A DNA stretch of 54,637 bases from Acidobacteriota bacterium (GTDB lineage: Bacteria; Acidobacteriota; Terriglobia; Terriglobales; SCQP01). The notes under the pieces are model-generated. The model was not told the DNA's origin. It saw only the letters and a list, made by a program, of their open reading frames with translations, and did no database searches. Position numbers and translations under genes: made by a program. Below, piece by piece: positions 21,925-31,998 of the stretch. Location of the stretch: positions 1 to 54,637 of the forward strand of contig DAIDIE010000034.1 in NCBI GenBank assembly GCA_027459505.1, read 5' to 3'. How positions within the stretch are numbered: the stretch's first letter is position 1; every line of letters begins with the position of its first letter.

Positions 21925-23895
21925 ATGAAGCATTTCGCATTGCTGTTCTCCCTCTCTTTTCTGTTGATCGCCACTGCGGGCGCTCAAGGCTCTGCCACGG
22001 CGAATGTGCGCCCCCGGCACAGTTGGCCGGCGCATGCGGCGGGAGCTGTCGCCAGAATTTCATCGAACAATTCTGTCGCCACCCGGAAGCGCGGTATGTT
22101 CCCAATCAGCCAGCTTCGCGCCGGAATGACCGGCTACGGCGAGACCGTTTTTTCGGGCGACAAGATCAGCCGCTTCCAGGTCAAGATTCTGGGTGTGCTC
22201 CCGAATATGAAGCCGCGCCAGAACGTGATCCTGGCGCAGCTCAGCGGTGGGCCACTGGCGGAAACTGGCGTCATTGAAGGCATGAGCGGCAGTCCGGTCT
22301 ATATTGACGGCAAGCTGGTGGGAGCGGTGGCGCTGGGTTTTCCCTACGCCAAGACGGCCATTGCCGGCATCACGCCCATTGGCGAAATGATCGCGCAGGA
22401 ACACCAGGCGGAGCGCGAGTCCAGCCAGCCGCCGGACGCGGGCGCCCTGGCCCCCCAATTGTTTGAGGCCACTGCGGGCGCGGCTGGCGCCAGTGTCCCA
22501 TTGCCCGCAAGCACGGTCGCGGCAAACCTGCCGGTCAACGGCTCGGCCGGCTTCGGCGTTGACGGGCTGCCGGTGCTGCACACTCCACTGGTGCTCTCCG
22601 GCTTCAGCAATGCGGCCGTACAACATTTCATGCCCCAGTTCGAGCGGCTGGGCCTGCTGCCGGTGATGGGCGGAAGCGCCGCCCCGGCCAGCGTCATTGG
22701 TGGCGGCTCGGCGAGTTCCGAACAGAGGATTCCGGTTGCAGTGGCGGAGAAAACGTTGCGCCCCGGACAGATGATCAGCGTCCAGCTCATCCGCGGCGAC
22801 CTGGGTGTTTCCGCCGATGGCACGGTCACCTACGTCCACGGCAAGCACGTCTATGCGTTTGGACATCGCTTTCTGATGAGTGGTCCGACGGCCCTGCCGT
22901 TCTCGCGTTCGCACGTGCTGGCGGTGATTCCGGAGTTGACCAACTCCTTCAAGCTGAGCCGCCCCGGACGCCAGCTCGGCGTGATCCGCGCCGACGACTC
23001 GCAAGGGGTTTACGGCACCTTCGGGGGTGAGGCGCCGATGATTCCGGTGCATGTCCACATGCACACCCCGGGCGGTGCGGAAGACTACAACTTCCAGATG
23101 GTGGATCACCGCTTTCTGTCGCCCTTTCTGTTGAACCTGGCGCTCTACTCCACGCTGGATATTGACGCGCGCGCCCTGGGCCCGGAAAGCATTCACGTTT
23201 CCGGTGATCTGAACTTGAACGGCGCGCCGCCCTTGCGAATTGACGAGATGTATTCCGGATTGATCGATGGGCCGGCGCACGCCTCCTCGGCGGTGGCGTT
23301 GCCCTTCAGCGCGCTCTACAGCAGCGGCATTCCCAACGTTCACGTCAGCAGCATCAATCTCGATGTGGACGCCAGTAATCAACTGCGCGTCGTTCAGTTG
23401 GAGCAGGCCTGGAGCGATCGCCGCGAGGTCCGCCCCGGGGAGTTGTTCCATATCACCGCCATTCTGCGCTCCAGCGGCGGAGGCGAAGTCACACGGCGAA
23501 TTCCTGTACGGCTGCCGCTGACTACGCCCGCCGGGCAGGTGCAGGTCGTGCTGGGCGCCGGCCAGATCCTCGACGCCATGGAAATGCCCCAGATCCAGCA
23601 GGGACTCACCGCCACGGAACTGCCGCAGCTGGTGCATGCGCTTAACAACCTGCGCCACGACAACCGGCTCTACCTGCGGGTGCTGCACCCGGATACGACA
23701 TACGTGCTGGGCGGCCAGCAGTTGCCCTCGCCTCCCCCCTCACTCGCGCGCGTTTTAACCGCCGTGCCTTCCATGGAGACCAATGTGACCGCGGTGCACA
23801 CGGCGACGCTGTTTGATTACCAGAGCCGGCCGCTGCCCTTTGTGGTCTCCGGTTCGAAAGAGCTCGTGATCAATGTTAAAGACAGCAATGACTAG
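21925..23895 (+). CDS. Exported SpoIVB/S55-like peptidase domain protein
   Basis: A 656-residue protein with a signal peptide (1-21, ending GAQG). The N-terminal third carries the S55 serine motif GMSGSPVYIDGKLVGAV (Ser121) preceded by an AGMTGYGETVFSG strand. A His motif, VYAFGHRFLMSG (His314), follows about 190 residues later. In Bacillus SpoIVB the catalytic His precedes the Ser, so the order here is reversed, as I recall for acidobacterial and deltaproteobacterial members. Activity is therefore plausible but unproven. The C-terminal half is beta-rich. The gene overlaps the next one, which starts inside it, so the two are coupled. Confidence 0.8.
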   Translation: MKHFALLFSLSFLLIATAGAQGSATANVRPRHSWPAHAAGAVARISSNNSVATRKRGMFPISQLRAGMTGYGETVFSGDKISRFQVKILGVLPNMKPRQNVILAQLSGGPLAETGVIEGMSGSPVYIDGKLVGAVALGFPYAKTAIAGITPIGEMIAQEHQAERESSQPPDAGALAPQLFEATAGAAGASVPLPASTVAANLPVNGSAGFGVDGLPVLHTPLVLSGFSNAAVQHFMPQFERLGLLPVMGGSAAPASVIGGGSASSEQRIPVAVAEKTLRPGQMISVQLIRGDLGVSADGTVTYVHGKHVYAFGHRFLMSGPTALPFSRSHVLAVIPELTNSFKLSRPGRQLGVIRADDSQGVYGTFGGEAPMIPVHVHMHTPGGAEDYNFQMVDHRFLSPFLLNLALYSTLDIDARALGPESIHVSGDLNLNGAPPLRIDEMYSGLIDGPAHASSAVALPFSALYSSGIPNVHVSSINLDVDASNQLRVVQLEQAWSDRREVRPGELFHITAILRSSGGGEVTRRIPVRLPLTTPAGQVQVVLGAGQILDAMEMPQIQQGLTATELPQLVHALNNLRHDNRLYLRVLHPDTTYVLGGQQLPSPPPSLARVLTAVPSMETNVTAVHTATLFDYQSRPLPFVVSGSKELVINVKDSND

Positions 23896-26092
23896 ATCCG
23901 GTTTCGCGCGCCTGCTGGCGGTGGCTGCCTTGCTTCTCCTGGCCCGTGAGGAGGCCTTGGCGGTGAACACGCGCTTCTGGCGCGCCGACGACTTCAAAGC
24001 GTTTTCCGAAGGCCAGCTTCACCTGCTCTCGCTCAGCCAGAGTGGCACTCTTTCGCTGGCGCCCTCGATGCACGAAGTGCTCGATACCGGGCAGGTGCTG
24101 GTGTGGTCCGCGGCGCGCGACGCGGCGGGAAACGTCTACCTGGCCACCGGCCACCAGGGACGCATTTACCGGCTCACGCCGGCCATGCTGCGCTCCAAAC
24201 ATCCCGTCAGCGCCCGCAAGGCCCTCTATTATCAGGCGCCCGAACCGGAGGTGTTTGCCCTGGCGGTAGGACCCGATGGCGATCTCTATGCCGGCACCTC
24301 ACCTTCCGGCAAGATTTACCGCATCAACGCCCATCGCCAGAGCTCCGTCTATTTCAACCCCAAAACCCGCTATATCTGGTCGCTGCTCTGGCACAAGGGA
24401 GCGTTGTACGCCGGTACTGGCGACAACGGCGAGATATTCCGCATCAGCGCGCCCGCTAAAGGCGAGGTGCTGTTCCGCACCGGCCAGCGCCAGGTGATGT
24501 CGCTGGCCGCCGGCCCCCAGGGCAACATTCTGGCGGGAACCGATCCCTCCGGACTGATCTTCCGTGTCTCTCCGCAGGGCAAGGGTTTCGTAATTTATCA
24601 GGCCCCACTCCCGGAAATCCATCAGCTTGCAGTCGCCGCCGACGGCGACATTTACGCCACCGCGCAGGGCGCCTCCCATGCCACGCCCGCGCCAGCCGCT
24701 CCCTTGCCGGCGACCTTGGCCACCACGGCGGTCGGGCAGAAACAGCCGGTGGTGCTGCAGAGCGCGGGCGCTGCGCCTGACGGCCCTCGCGGCACGCCAG
24801 CCGCGACCACGCTAACCGTCGGCGCTCCCGTGATCAGGCTGCCCGTATTGGCGCATCCCGCCGTGATGCCAGCGGCGGCGCCGCAGAGTGCCGTCTACCG
24901 TATTACGCCGCAAGGCTCCGTGCAGCGGCTTTGGGTTTCCGCTACCGAAAGCGCGGACGACGTTGTGCCCACCAACGGTGGCGTCCTTTTCTCAACCGAC
25001 GCCTCCGGACGCGTCTACCACCTCAACCAAGCATTGGAGTCACGGGTGCTGGTCCAGACCAACCAGGAGGAGACTACCCGGCTGTTGCCGCTGGGTCCTC
25101 AACTGCTGGCTACCACCGCGAATCTGGGCCGCGTCTATGTCATCGGCGACCGCCCCGCCCCGCGTGGCTGGTTTGAATCGCCGGTACAGGACGCCGGAAC
25201 CATCTCGCACTGGGGACACCTTTCCTGGACGGCGGAGGTGCCCAAAGGAGCGCAGCTCAGCTTCGTGACGCGTTCTGGAAACTCGGCTCGGCCCGACGCC
25301 ACCTGGAGCCCTTGGTCAAAACCCATCCAGGTCAGCGGCGGCGCCATCGCCAGCCCTCCGGCACGCTACCTGCAATACCGCGCACTGCTGAGCGCCGGCA
25401 AACACGACGGCGCCTCGCCCCGCCTGCAGCGCGTGGTGATCCCTTACTTGCCCGCCAACCGCCCGCCGGAAATCAGCCAGATCAACGTGACCGCTGCTCC
25501 GCAACCGCCGCAGGGCCCCAAGGTAAACGCTCCTGCCATTGAACTCTCCTGGACTGCCAGTGATCCTGACCACGACCACCTGCTTTACGATGTTTACTTC
25601 CGCGGAATACACCAGACGCAATGGCACCTGTTGAAGCGAAACTTCGCTGAGACCAGCCTGCGGGTGGGTAGCGATCTGCTGCCGGATGGCACCTATCGTT
25701 TTAAGTTGGTCGCCAGTGACGCCCCGGACAATCCGCTGCCGCTGGCGCTCACCGCCGAGGCGGTCAGCGCGCCCGCCGTACTCGATACGACCCCTCCCGA
25801 GGTGCGCAACTCCGGGGTGGAGGTGACCAACGGTGCCGCAGTCATCCACTTCAGCGCCACGGACGCTACCTCGCTGTTGACGCGGGCCGAATACGTCATC
25901 GATAGCGGCGCCTGGCGAGATCTCTACTCCGATAGCGGCATTATTGATTCCGCCCACGAAACATTCACCATTCCCATCCGCGGCCTTAGCCCGGGAGAGC
26001 ACCTGGTGGTACTGCGGGTTTACGATTCGGCGGGAAACCGGGGAACCGGAAAGGCTTACGTCTCACTCCCCGGGACAAGCACAAAACGGTAG
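23888..26092 (+). CDS. Exported beta-propeller / fibronectin-III-like protein
   Basis: A 734-residue protein from ATG 23888, which overlaps the upstream stop by 8 nt (an in-frame ATG at 23873 is the alternative). A signal peptide spans residues 1-26. The first 400 residues hold repeated propeller blades with the pattern DGDLYAGTSPSGKIYRI, LYAGTGDNGEIFRI and ILAGTDPSGLIFRV. The C-terminal 300 residues have two or three Ig/FnIII-like domains (SWTASDPDHDHLLYDVYFR; RVYDSAGNRG). No catalytic motif is seen. As the third gene of the S41/S55 operon it is likely a surface or periplasmic binding platform for the same process, which is unknown. Confidence 0.8.
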   Translation: MTRSGFARLLAVAALLLLAREEALAVNTRFWRADDFKAFSEGQLHLLSLSQSGTLSLAPSMHEVLDTGQVLVWSAARDAAGNVYLATGHQGRIYRLTPAMLRSKHPVSARKALYYQAPEPEVFALAVGPDGDLYAGTSPSGKIYRINAHRQSSVYFNPKTRYIWSLLWHKGALYAGTGDNGEIFRISAPAKGEVLFRTGQRQVMSLAAGPQGNILAGTDPSGLIFRVSPQGKGFVIYQAPLPEIHQLAVAADGDIYATAQGASHATPAPAAPLPATLATTAVGQKQPVVLQSAGAAPDGPRGTPAATTLTVGAPVIRLPVLAHPAVMPAAAPQSAVYRITPQGSVQRLWVSATESADDVVPTNGGVLFSTDASGRVYHLNQALESRVLVQTNQEETTRLLPLGPQLLATTANLGRVYVIGDRPAPRGWFESPVQDAGTISHWGHLSWTAEVPKGAQLSFVTRSGNSARPDATWSPWSKPIQVSGGAIASPPARYLQYRALLSAGKHDGASPRLQRVVIPYLPANRPPEISQINVTAAPQPPQGPKVNAPAIELSWTASDPDHDHLLYDVYFRGIHQTQWHLLKRNFAETSLRVGSDLLPDGTYRFKLVASDAPDNPLPLALTAEAVSAPAVLDTTPPEVRNSGVEVTNGAAVIHFSATDATSLLTRAEYVIDSGAWRDLYSDSGIIDSAHETFTIPIRGLSPGEHLVVLRVYDSAGNRGTGKAYVSLPGTSTKR

Positions 26093-26117
26093 CCCCCGCA
26101 ATTCCCCCATGCGGGGG
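26093..26117 (+). terminator. Hairpin after the exported three-gene operon
   Basis: CCCCCGCA-N9-TGCGGGGG begins one base after the stop codon at 26090-26092. The stem is strong (8 bp, GC-rich) but there is no immediate T-run. Confidence 0.5.
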
Positions 26118-26470
26118 GCGATTCCGCTCAGCTATACCGCTCTATTTGAGGACTTAGCCGGTCCGGCCACAGTCACTGTATTTTTATTTCATTGCCGGTT
26201 CCGCGGACATAAAATTCAGGAGTAGACTGGCGGTAGAAATGAGGCCGGTACCGCTCCACGCGTCGGGTTTCGGGTCACCGCCGGCCTTAAAGTTTTTACA
26301 AAACGTGTAAGCAGCACGGTTGCAAGTTCCAGAATCAAATCAGTATTCGCAGGTGTAGTGAGCTGTGTCCCTGGCGCCGTTGGGCCCAGGAGTCCCTGTG
26401 ACCTCAAAAGGGGGGCGGGGCGAAGAGCCGCCTCTAAACTCGCCTTGGCCGTGGGTGAAAGACGGCTGAC
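26118..26470. other. Intergenic region upstream of the nitrilase gene
   Basis: About 350 bp without a supported gene. The middle is T/A-rich (TATTTTTATTTCATT around 26178-26193, then ACATAAAATTC), consistent with a promoter, but no confident box pair can be placed. Confidence 0.35.
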
Positions 26471-27331
26471 ATGCCGGCGTCGAGGAACAGCCCGGAAGAA
26501 CAGGAAGGCGTACGCGTGAAATCCGCTCTCATTCAGCTCAGCCCTGAATTCGGCAAGGTCTCCGACAACCTCCAGCACGCCCTTGGCCTGATGCGGACGG
26601 TGAAGAGCCAGCTCTATGTTTTGCCCGAGCTGTTCAACACCGGCTACACCTTCGGAGACCGCTCGGAGCTGCTGCGCACCGCCGAAGATGCCCAGCGCGG
26701 ACCCACCTACGAGGCCATGCTGGAGTTCGCGCGCCAGCGCAACGCTTATGTGGTTTATGGTTTTGCCGAACGTGAGGGCGCGCATTTCTATAACGCCGCC
26801 AACACCGTCGGACCGCAGGGCCTGATCGGCACCTATCGCAAAATGCACCTGTTCGGGCGCGAAAAGCTGTTCTTCACGCCCGGCGGCAATCCGGCGCCGG
26901 TCTACAACCTGCCCATCGGCCGGATTGGGGTGATGATCTGCTTCGACTGGTACTTCCCCGAAACCGCCCGTTCCCTGGCGCTGCGCGGCGCGCAGCTCAT
27001 TGCCCACCCCGCCAACCTGGTGCTGCCGCACTGCCCCAACGCGATGATGGTGCGCTCACTCGAGAACCGGGTCTTCAGCCTGACCTGCGACCGCGTGGGC
27101 ATTGAGCGCAACGGCGATGTGATGCACCGCTTCATCGGCACCAGTCAGGCCATCGGACCGCGCGGCGAGATCCTGGTCCGCATGGATCCGGAACTTCCCG
27201 AAGCCCGTGTCCTCGATCTGAACCTGGAACTCGCCGATAACAAGCAGCTGGGTCCCTTCAACGACCTGTTTGAGGATCGCCGCCCGGAACTCTACGACGA
27301 GTTCCCCCTGAAACACATGGTCGCGGTGTAG
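26471..27331 (+). CDS. Nitrilase-superfamily carbon-nitrogen hydrolase
   Basis: Amidase-type enzyme of 286 residues with the complete Glu-Lys-Cys triad: Glu53 (VLPELFNTGY), Lys124 (TYRKMHLFG) and Cys157 (VMICFDWYFPE). The second conserved Glu is in the LENRVF region. The fold is the single-domain alpha-beta-beta-alpha type. N-carbamoylputrescine amidase, omega-amidase and generic C-N hydrolases share this pattern, and I cannot pick between them. The first dozen residues are polar and may be an artefact; GTG at 26513 would begin directly at the first strand. It stands alone, convergent with the DUF3857 gene. Confidence 0.88.
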   Translation: MPASRNSPEEQEGVRVKSALIQLSPEFGKVSDNLQHALGLMRTVKSQLYVLPELFNTGYTFGDRSELLRTAEDAQRGPTYEAMLEFARQRNAYVVYGFAEREGAHFYNAANTVGPQGLIGTYRKMHLFGREKLFFTPGGNPAPVYNLPIGRIGVMICFDWYFPETARSLALRGAQLIAHPANLVLPHCPNAMMVRSLENRVFSLTCDRVGIERNGDVMHRFIGTSQAIGPRGEILVRMDPELPEARVLDLNLELADNKQLGPFNDLFEDRRPELYDEFPLKHMVAV

Positions 27332-27492
27332 AAGGAGTCAACGCCAGGATTCTACAGGCGGCATCCATAGCAGCGTTTTGGGAGTAGCGCTTGGGCAGGC
27401 ATGAGATCGAAGATGCCGCCGTCGAGCACAACGCGGCAGTTTCCCAGCACCGCGAACAGGTGCCTTCTATTCGGAGTCAACACCGGTCCGCA

Positions 27493-27515
27493 TCGCCGCT
27501 CCTCTTCAGCGGCGA
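27493..27515. terminator. Hairpin between convergent genes
   Basis: TCGCCGCT-CCTCTTC-AGCGGCGA is a perfect 8-bp stem between the nitrilase stop (27331) and the DUF3857 stop (27532). No T-run on either strand. Confidence 0.4.
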
Positions 27516-27531
27516 CGCTACACTTCGCGAT

Positions 27532-30500
27532 CTACGCCGCCTTCGATTTCGGCGCCGCAGGCTTCTTTCCGTTCGCGGCCGCAGTGGCTAATGCCGCCAG
27601 GCGCCGCTGCACCAGGTTATATGTGTCGTCAGGACTCAGGATCGCCGGCTTGTTGTACTTGCTGTAGTCTTCGCGCGCGACTTCCGGGAGACCCAGATCT
27701 TCGGCAATGCGGCCCAGAACATACCAGCACTGCGCATTGGGTTCATCAATGCCCCAATATTTCATGGCCTGCAGCAGAACGATGCGGGCGTTGTGCACAT
27801 CGCCGGCTTCCGCCTCCAAAGCGGCAAGGGTATGCAGGATGGGCGGCGACTTGGGCTTCAGGAGAATGGCGTGTTCGGAACGCTTCAGGCCAGTTTGCAG
27901 GTCGCTTGCTCCAAACAAGGCAAGCCACGCGGCATCGTTCCAATACATCCCGCCGGCATTGGGCTGATTCAGCATCACCTGCACATCCCGATCAACCGGC
28001 TGATGCGCGAACACTTCGGCCTCTACCAACTGATGCAATGTGACCAAATCGCCGGGATGCTGTTGGAGACGCTGCTTGGCCAGGCTGACGCACCCGCCGG
28101 GATGCCCCAATTGCACTTCAGCGTCACACTCGACGTCGAATATGTGCTGTGAATCGGGATACCGGCGAGCAATTTGCCGGCTGACCCGCAAGGCGTCGCT
28201 GAATTGCCCATGATTCCAGTAGAGCTGTACCAGTTCAAGTTCAAAGGCGATTTTCCGGGCACCGCGACTGTGCTTTTCGCGTTTTATCCAGGGTTTCAAG
28301 TCTGTGTGGCGGCCGGTCTGCATCAGGGAACTGGCCAACAGGATTTCCCGCCGGCGGGGGTGTCCATTCCACAAGCGCGCGACAACGCTGCCTCCGGCGG
28401 GATCACTGCTTGTTCCAACCGCGGAGACATAAGTGTCGATCAAAGCCCGCGCTCCAGAGGCATTGCCCTGATTCAGCAGAAAAGCGGCTTCCGCGCCAAG
28501 CTCACTCTCATACTGTGGATCGTCTCCGTACGCTCCGCTGAGCGCCTTCCACGCTCCGTCCTCATGGACGAAAATTGCTGAAGTCTTGAAGCCCAGACCG
28601 GCAAGATGCACAAGAACCACATCCGGCGAAAGGGAAGTGGTTTGCATCCTCAGGTTCGAGACCGCGATATCAGCGATAACTGAAGCGGGCAACCCAGTGG
28701 AGCGCACCTGAAGCCGGGTGCGCTCGATGTCGTAAGGATCGTCACCCGGGTTTGGTTTGGCAAAGCGGCTCATGACCAGCTTGATATCGGCCGGATTTTC
28801 GCTAAAGGAAGCGAGCAGCATTTGGCGCGCCGCGGCTTCCGGGGTGGCCGCCGGCTTGGGGTCGAACTGTTGCGGCTGGACAGAGCCAATCAGATTCGCC
28901 CGGCTTAGAAGCTGGGTCGCGTCGTCGCTATCCTCAGCTTCGGCGTTCAACAGCGCCGACGCTTCCGCATAATGGCGTGTCATGGTGAGCAGTCTGCTCG
29001 CTGATGAGAGCGCTTGCCGCCATTGAGCTGCGGGCATTTGGTTCTTATGTTCCCCAATTGCCGGCCCCGATCCCTTGAGTGCGGCATCGGCACATAACAG
29101 CCATCCCAGTGATGCAGCCGAAAGCGGCAGCTTCGCTGCGTAGACCCGAAGTTTGTTCCAGTGCTGCGCGCGCGCCAGCGCCACTGCGAGATTCGCTCGC
29201 AGCCCCAAATCCGGCAGATGGGCGCCAATCATTTCATACTGCCGGATGGCCTCGTCCAAATTGGACTGGGGGCTATAGCGTGTGCCATGGGGCCCGAACT
29301 CCAGCAGGATTGCGTAATCTCCCCGGTAGGTATTGTTCTTGGGCTTCAGCTTCAATGCGTGCCGAAAGGCGTTGAGCGCCGCCGCGCGATCAAAGCTCGC
29401 CCCAAACTTCCGGCCTAGATCGTCATGTTCGAAAATGTGCGCCGCTTCGGCCCAGACGTGCGCGGAATTTGGCTGCAGTTGCGTGGCGCGCTTGGCTTCC
29501 TCGCGCGCCTGCTCGCCCGCTCCGGCGCTCAACATGGCTCGTGCCATTTGTAAGTGATGGAGAGCTTCCGCCGGATGCAGCGCCTCCAGGTGGCGAAACT
29601 GCTGGATCGCCCTACGCACCTTGCCGCTCTGCAGGGCAGCCATTCCGATCTGTTGGAATTGGATCTGGATGGCGTCCTCATCGGAGAGCTTCTGCAGCCC
29701 CTCCTGCACCTGCAACAATTCCGCGGCACTCCAAAGATGGCGGCCGCCAGTATCAAACGTCAACAGGCCCTTGATTCTGCCTTTGGAATCAACCCGGAAG
29801 CTGCGCGTATATACTGTCGGACCGAAGCGTCGCGTCTGCGCCTCTGGTAACGGCAACGGCCTAAAGCCAACTGGCGGGGTGATCGTATAGTGCCATTCCG
29901 TGCGGAAGGCAGTGGGCAGCCAAAAGTCCTCCGTCCTCCTTTTTGCGTCTGCTCCTGGTTTGTTTCTGGCAAGCCGAGGCAAGCGGTTCGTGATCGCCCA
30001 CGGGAAAATAGCCACCGCCGCGCTGCTCTCATCTGCGCTGCCTCGCTTGGCTTTGCTCGAGCTCAGAACCAGTTTGTACGGGTCGGCAAGATCGGTAGCT
30101 GGAGCGTGATCAAAGCGCTGCAGATCGCTGGCAAGGTAGACGGATTTCATGTAATTGAGCAGGCTCTTGCGGGTGCCCTTGCCCGGGTCCCCGTAGGCGC
30201 TACGGTAAGAACGGCCCACGCTGCCCCAGGCCAACGAGGTCTCCACGACTGCACCCGGACCGAATTCCGCCAGACGGAAATCGCGCTTTTCAATGAGCAG
30301 ATTCTCTTTCGCGCTGGACAACGGGATAGTGGTGAGCGCATCTATTCCGGGCGCAACGATCAGAGCGGTGCGCCCCTGGTCCATGGCGGGCAGTTGACCC
30401 GCCGGAGCGTAGCGCGCCGTGGCATCAACCCACATTGGCGGCGATCCGGCAGCCGCGGGAATATAGACAATCGCGTGATTGAAAACGCCCATGCCCGGAA

Positions 30501-31662
30501 GCTCTGGCGCGATATCCTCACCGAAGCCGGCGCGCAGCAGTGCGATAGAGGCCGGCACACCGGCCTGCCGCAAAAGGGCCACCAGCAGCGTTGCTTTATC
30601 TTTGCAATCGCCGTAGCCGCGCTGCAGGGTTACCGCCGGTGAGCGTGGAACCAGGCCCGCCTGATTGAACTCGACGCCGGTGTATCGTACCCGTTGATGC
30701 AACTGTGCCACCAGGGAGGCAATCAGGGCATAACGATCCGGATGGGCGGCGATCGAAGCCTGGGCCGCCTCCACGATCGGGCTCAGAACCGGAGCGGAAT
30801 CGGCGATTTGACGTTGCACCACCGCCCCATAACGGCTGGCGATGCTGTGCCATGACCGTCCCGTCGATATGCCGATAAGCGGCCAGTGGGCAATGTGAGG
30901 GGAGCGGTAGGAAGGAACTTCTCGGTCACCTTGAATACGTCCGTTGCTGAAGTGCAGAATGACGGCTTTGGCTGTCACCTGGCGCCGCACTTTCATGTTG
31001 GGCAACAACTCCAGCTTGTAACGCAGCTTTGTAGAACGGGGCGCAACCACTGTAACGTCCTCGCGCAGGCATGGGCTGCGGTAAAACGACGCGTACATGT
31101 TGTCGACCCAACCCGCCGCAAAGCTAGGGCGCAATCCACGCACAAGAATTTCGGTTTCAATAACAGATCCCGGCCGCAGGTCCGGTAGGGGCGCCTGCAG
31201 CACTCGCGCGTTGCTGTAAGTGCCGTTGTCGTTATTGTGGGCCGCTGTCTCCGCAATTGTGCCGGAATTCAACCAGTGAACGGCCCCGTCGTTACCAATG
31301 ACCCGGGCCTTAATTGTGGGTTTGCTGCTGTACCATGGTTCCCACCTGACACCGACGCTGCTATAACGGTCGACTCCAGCCTTAGTGAGGACACGTTCGA
31401 TCTGCCAAATACGCCGAGTTTCGGAACCGTCGGGGGCAAACGTGTGCACTTCGTTCCAGTACAGCACCACCCGGTCCAAACCGGCGGTCTTCCCGAGCGG
31501 GGCTTTTAGCAGTTCCGCCGCGGGCGTCGCGAACGGCGCCCTGTAGCCTATGGCCGCTGGTTTTGCTTTGGACGTTGGCTTCGCAGCCGCTACAGAAACT
31601 GTTGCGACTGGAGGCGCCAGTAAGGCAAACAGCACAAGCCGACGGATGACAATGGTGGGCAA
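27532..31662 (-). CDS. Giant exported DUF3857/transglutaminase-like protein with TPR repeats
   Basis: A 1376-residue protein. TTG at 31662 is chosen because GGGAGG (31670-31675) lies exactly 7 nt upstream; an ATG at 31683 would put that site within the gene. A signal peptide precedes a DUF3857 domain (about 60-270). A transglutaminase-like core then shows all three catalytic residues, Cys in GYGDCKDKATLL, His in FNHAIVYIP and Asp in MWVDATARY (about 353, 396 and 413). The second half consists of tetratricopeptide-like helices (for example LEALHPAEALHHLQMARAML). This architecture is frequent in Acidobacteriota and Bacteroidota, usually periplasmic, with an unknown role in protein crosslinking or proteolysis. 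Monocistronic. Confidence 0.9.
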   Translation of the reverse strand: MPTIVIRRLVLFALLAPPVATVSVAAAKPTSKAKPAAIGYRAPFATPAAELLKAPLGKTAGLDRVVLYWNEVHTFAPDGSETRRIWQIERVLTKAGVDRYSSVGVRWEPWYSSKPTIKARVIGNDGAVHWLNSGTIAETAAHNNDNGTYSNARVLQAPLPDLRPGSVIETEILVRGLRPSFAAGWVDNMYASFYRSPCLREDVTVVAPRSTKLRYKLELLPNMKVRRQVTAKAVILHFSNGRIQGDREVPSYRSPHIAHWPLIGISTGRSWHSIASRYGAVVQRQIADSAPVLSPIVEAAQASIAAHPDRYALIASLVAQLHQRVRYTGVEFNQAGLVPRSPAVTLQRGYGDCKDKATLLVALLRQAGVPASIALLRAGFGEDIAPELPGMGVFNHAIVYIPAAAGSPPMWVDATARYAPAGQLPAMDQGRTALIVAPGIDALTTIPLSSAKENLLIEKRDFRLAEFGPGAVVETSLAWGSVGRSYRSAYGDPGKGTRKSLLNYMKSVYLASDLQRFDHAPATDLADPYKLVLSSSKAKRGSADESSAAVAIFPWAITNRLPRLARNKPGADAKRRTEDFWLPTAFRTEWHYTITPPVGFRPLPLPEAQTRRFGPTVYTRSFRVDSKGRIKGLLTFDTGGRHLWSAAELLQVQEGLQKLSDEDAIQIQFQQIGMAALQSGKVRRAIQQFRHLEALHPAEALHHLQMARAMLSAGAGEQAREEAKRATQLQPNSAHVWAEAAHIFEHDDLGRKFGASFDRAAALNAFRHALKLKPKNNTYRGDYAILLEFGPHGTRYSPQSNLDEAIRQYEMIGAHLPDLGLRANLAVALARAQHWNKLRVYAAKLPLSAASLGWLLCADAALKGSGPAIGEHKNQMPAAQWRQALSSASRLLTMTRHYAEASALLNAEAEDSDDATQLLSRANLIGSVQPQQFDPKPAATPEAAARQMLLASFSENPADIKLVMSRFAKPNPGDDPYDIERTRLQVRSTGLPASVIADIAVSNLRMQTTSLSPDVVLVHLAGLGFKTSAIFVHEDGAWKALSGAYGDDPQYESELGAEAAFLLNQGNASGARALIDTYVSAVGTSSDPAGGSVVARLWNGHPRRREILLASSLMQTGRHTDLKPWIKREKHSRGARKIAFELELVQLYWNHGQFSDALRVSRQIARRYPDSQHIFDVECDAEVQLGHPGGCVSLAKQRLQQHPGDLVTLHQLVEAEVFAHQPVDRDVQVMLNQPNAGGMYWNDAAWLALFGASDLQTGLKRSEHAILLKPKSPPILHTLAALEAEAGDVHNARIVLLQAMKYWGIDEPNAQCWYVLGRIAEDLGLPEVAREDYSKYNKPAILSPDDTYNLVQRRLAALATAAANGKKPAAPKSKAA

Positions 31663-31998
31663 AACAGTACCTCCCGGGTGCATTCAGCATAGTAGGACAG
31701 CGCAGGCTCAGTCACAAGTGTTAATGAATAGTCTTTTTGAAGGCCTTTCGAGGTTCAAAGAGCGTGGTTAGAGGCATCAGCTTGCCAACGCGAGGCCTTC
31801 TGCAGTGAACCAGAGGAGGGCCGCGAAATTACTTCCCGGCCTCCGGCAAACTACAGTTGACTTGATCCCCGAGCCGCGCCGCGCGGCTTGGAGCGGGGCC
31901 GGACACCGAAGCGGGTGGAATAAAAGCGGCCGTGCCGCCGGCCCCTTCGCCCCGTACAATAAAACTAGAAACTGCCCGCGGAGAGGATCAGTCCTTTT
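31663..31998. other. Divergent region between the DUF3857 gene and tldD
   Basis: No gene is supported. It includes a 15-base relic of the family 1 element (GAGGGCCGCGAAATT, 31816-31830) and the family 2 repeat at 31891-31940. GTACAATAAAACTAG near 31957-31971 is an A/T-rich patch that could hold the tldD promoter. Confidence 0.45.
31891..31940 (+). repeat. Dispersed repeat, family 2, copy 3
   Basis: Shares GGACACCGAAGCGGGTGGAATAAAAGCGG with the other copies and ends in the hairpin GCGGC-CGT-GCCGC. It lies 59 bp upstream of the tldD start, in the same orientation as at pcm. Confidence 0.65.

Noticed and set aside
22060-23688. Long minus-strand open frame (about 540 codons) opposite the S55-like gene
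   Set aside because: Gln/Arg/Ala-rich with no motif; it is a shadow of the plus-strand coding region.
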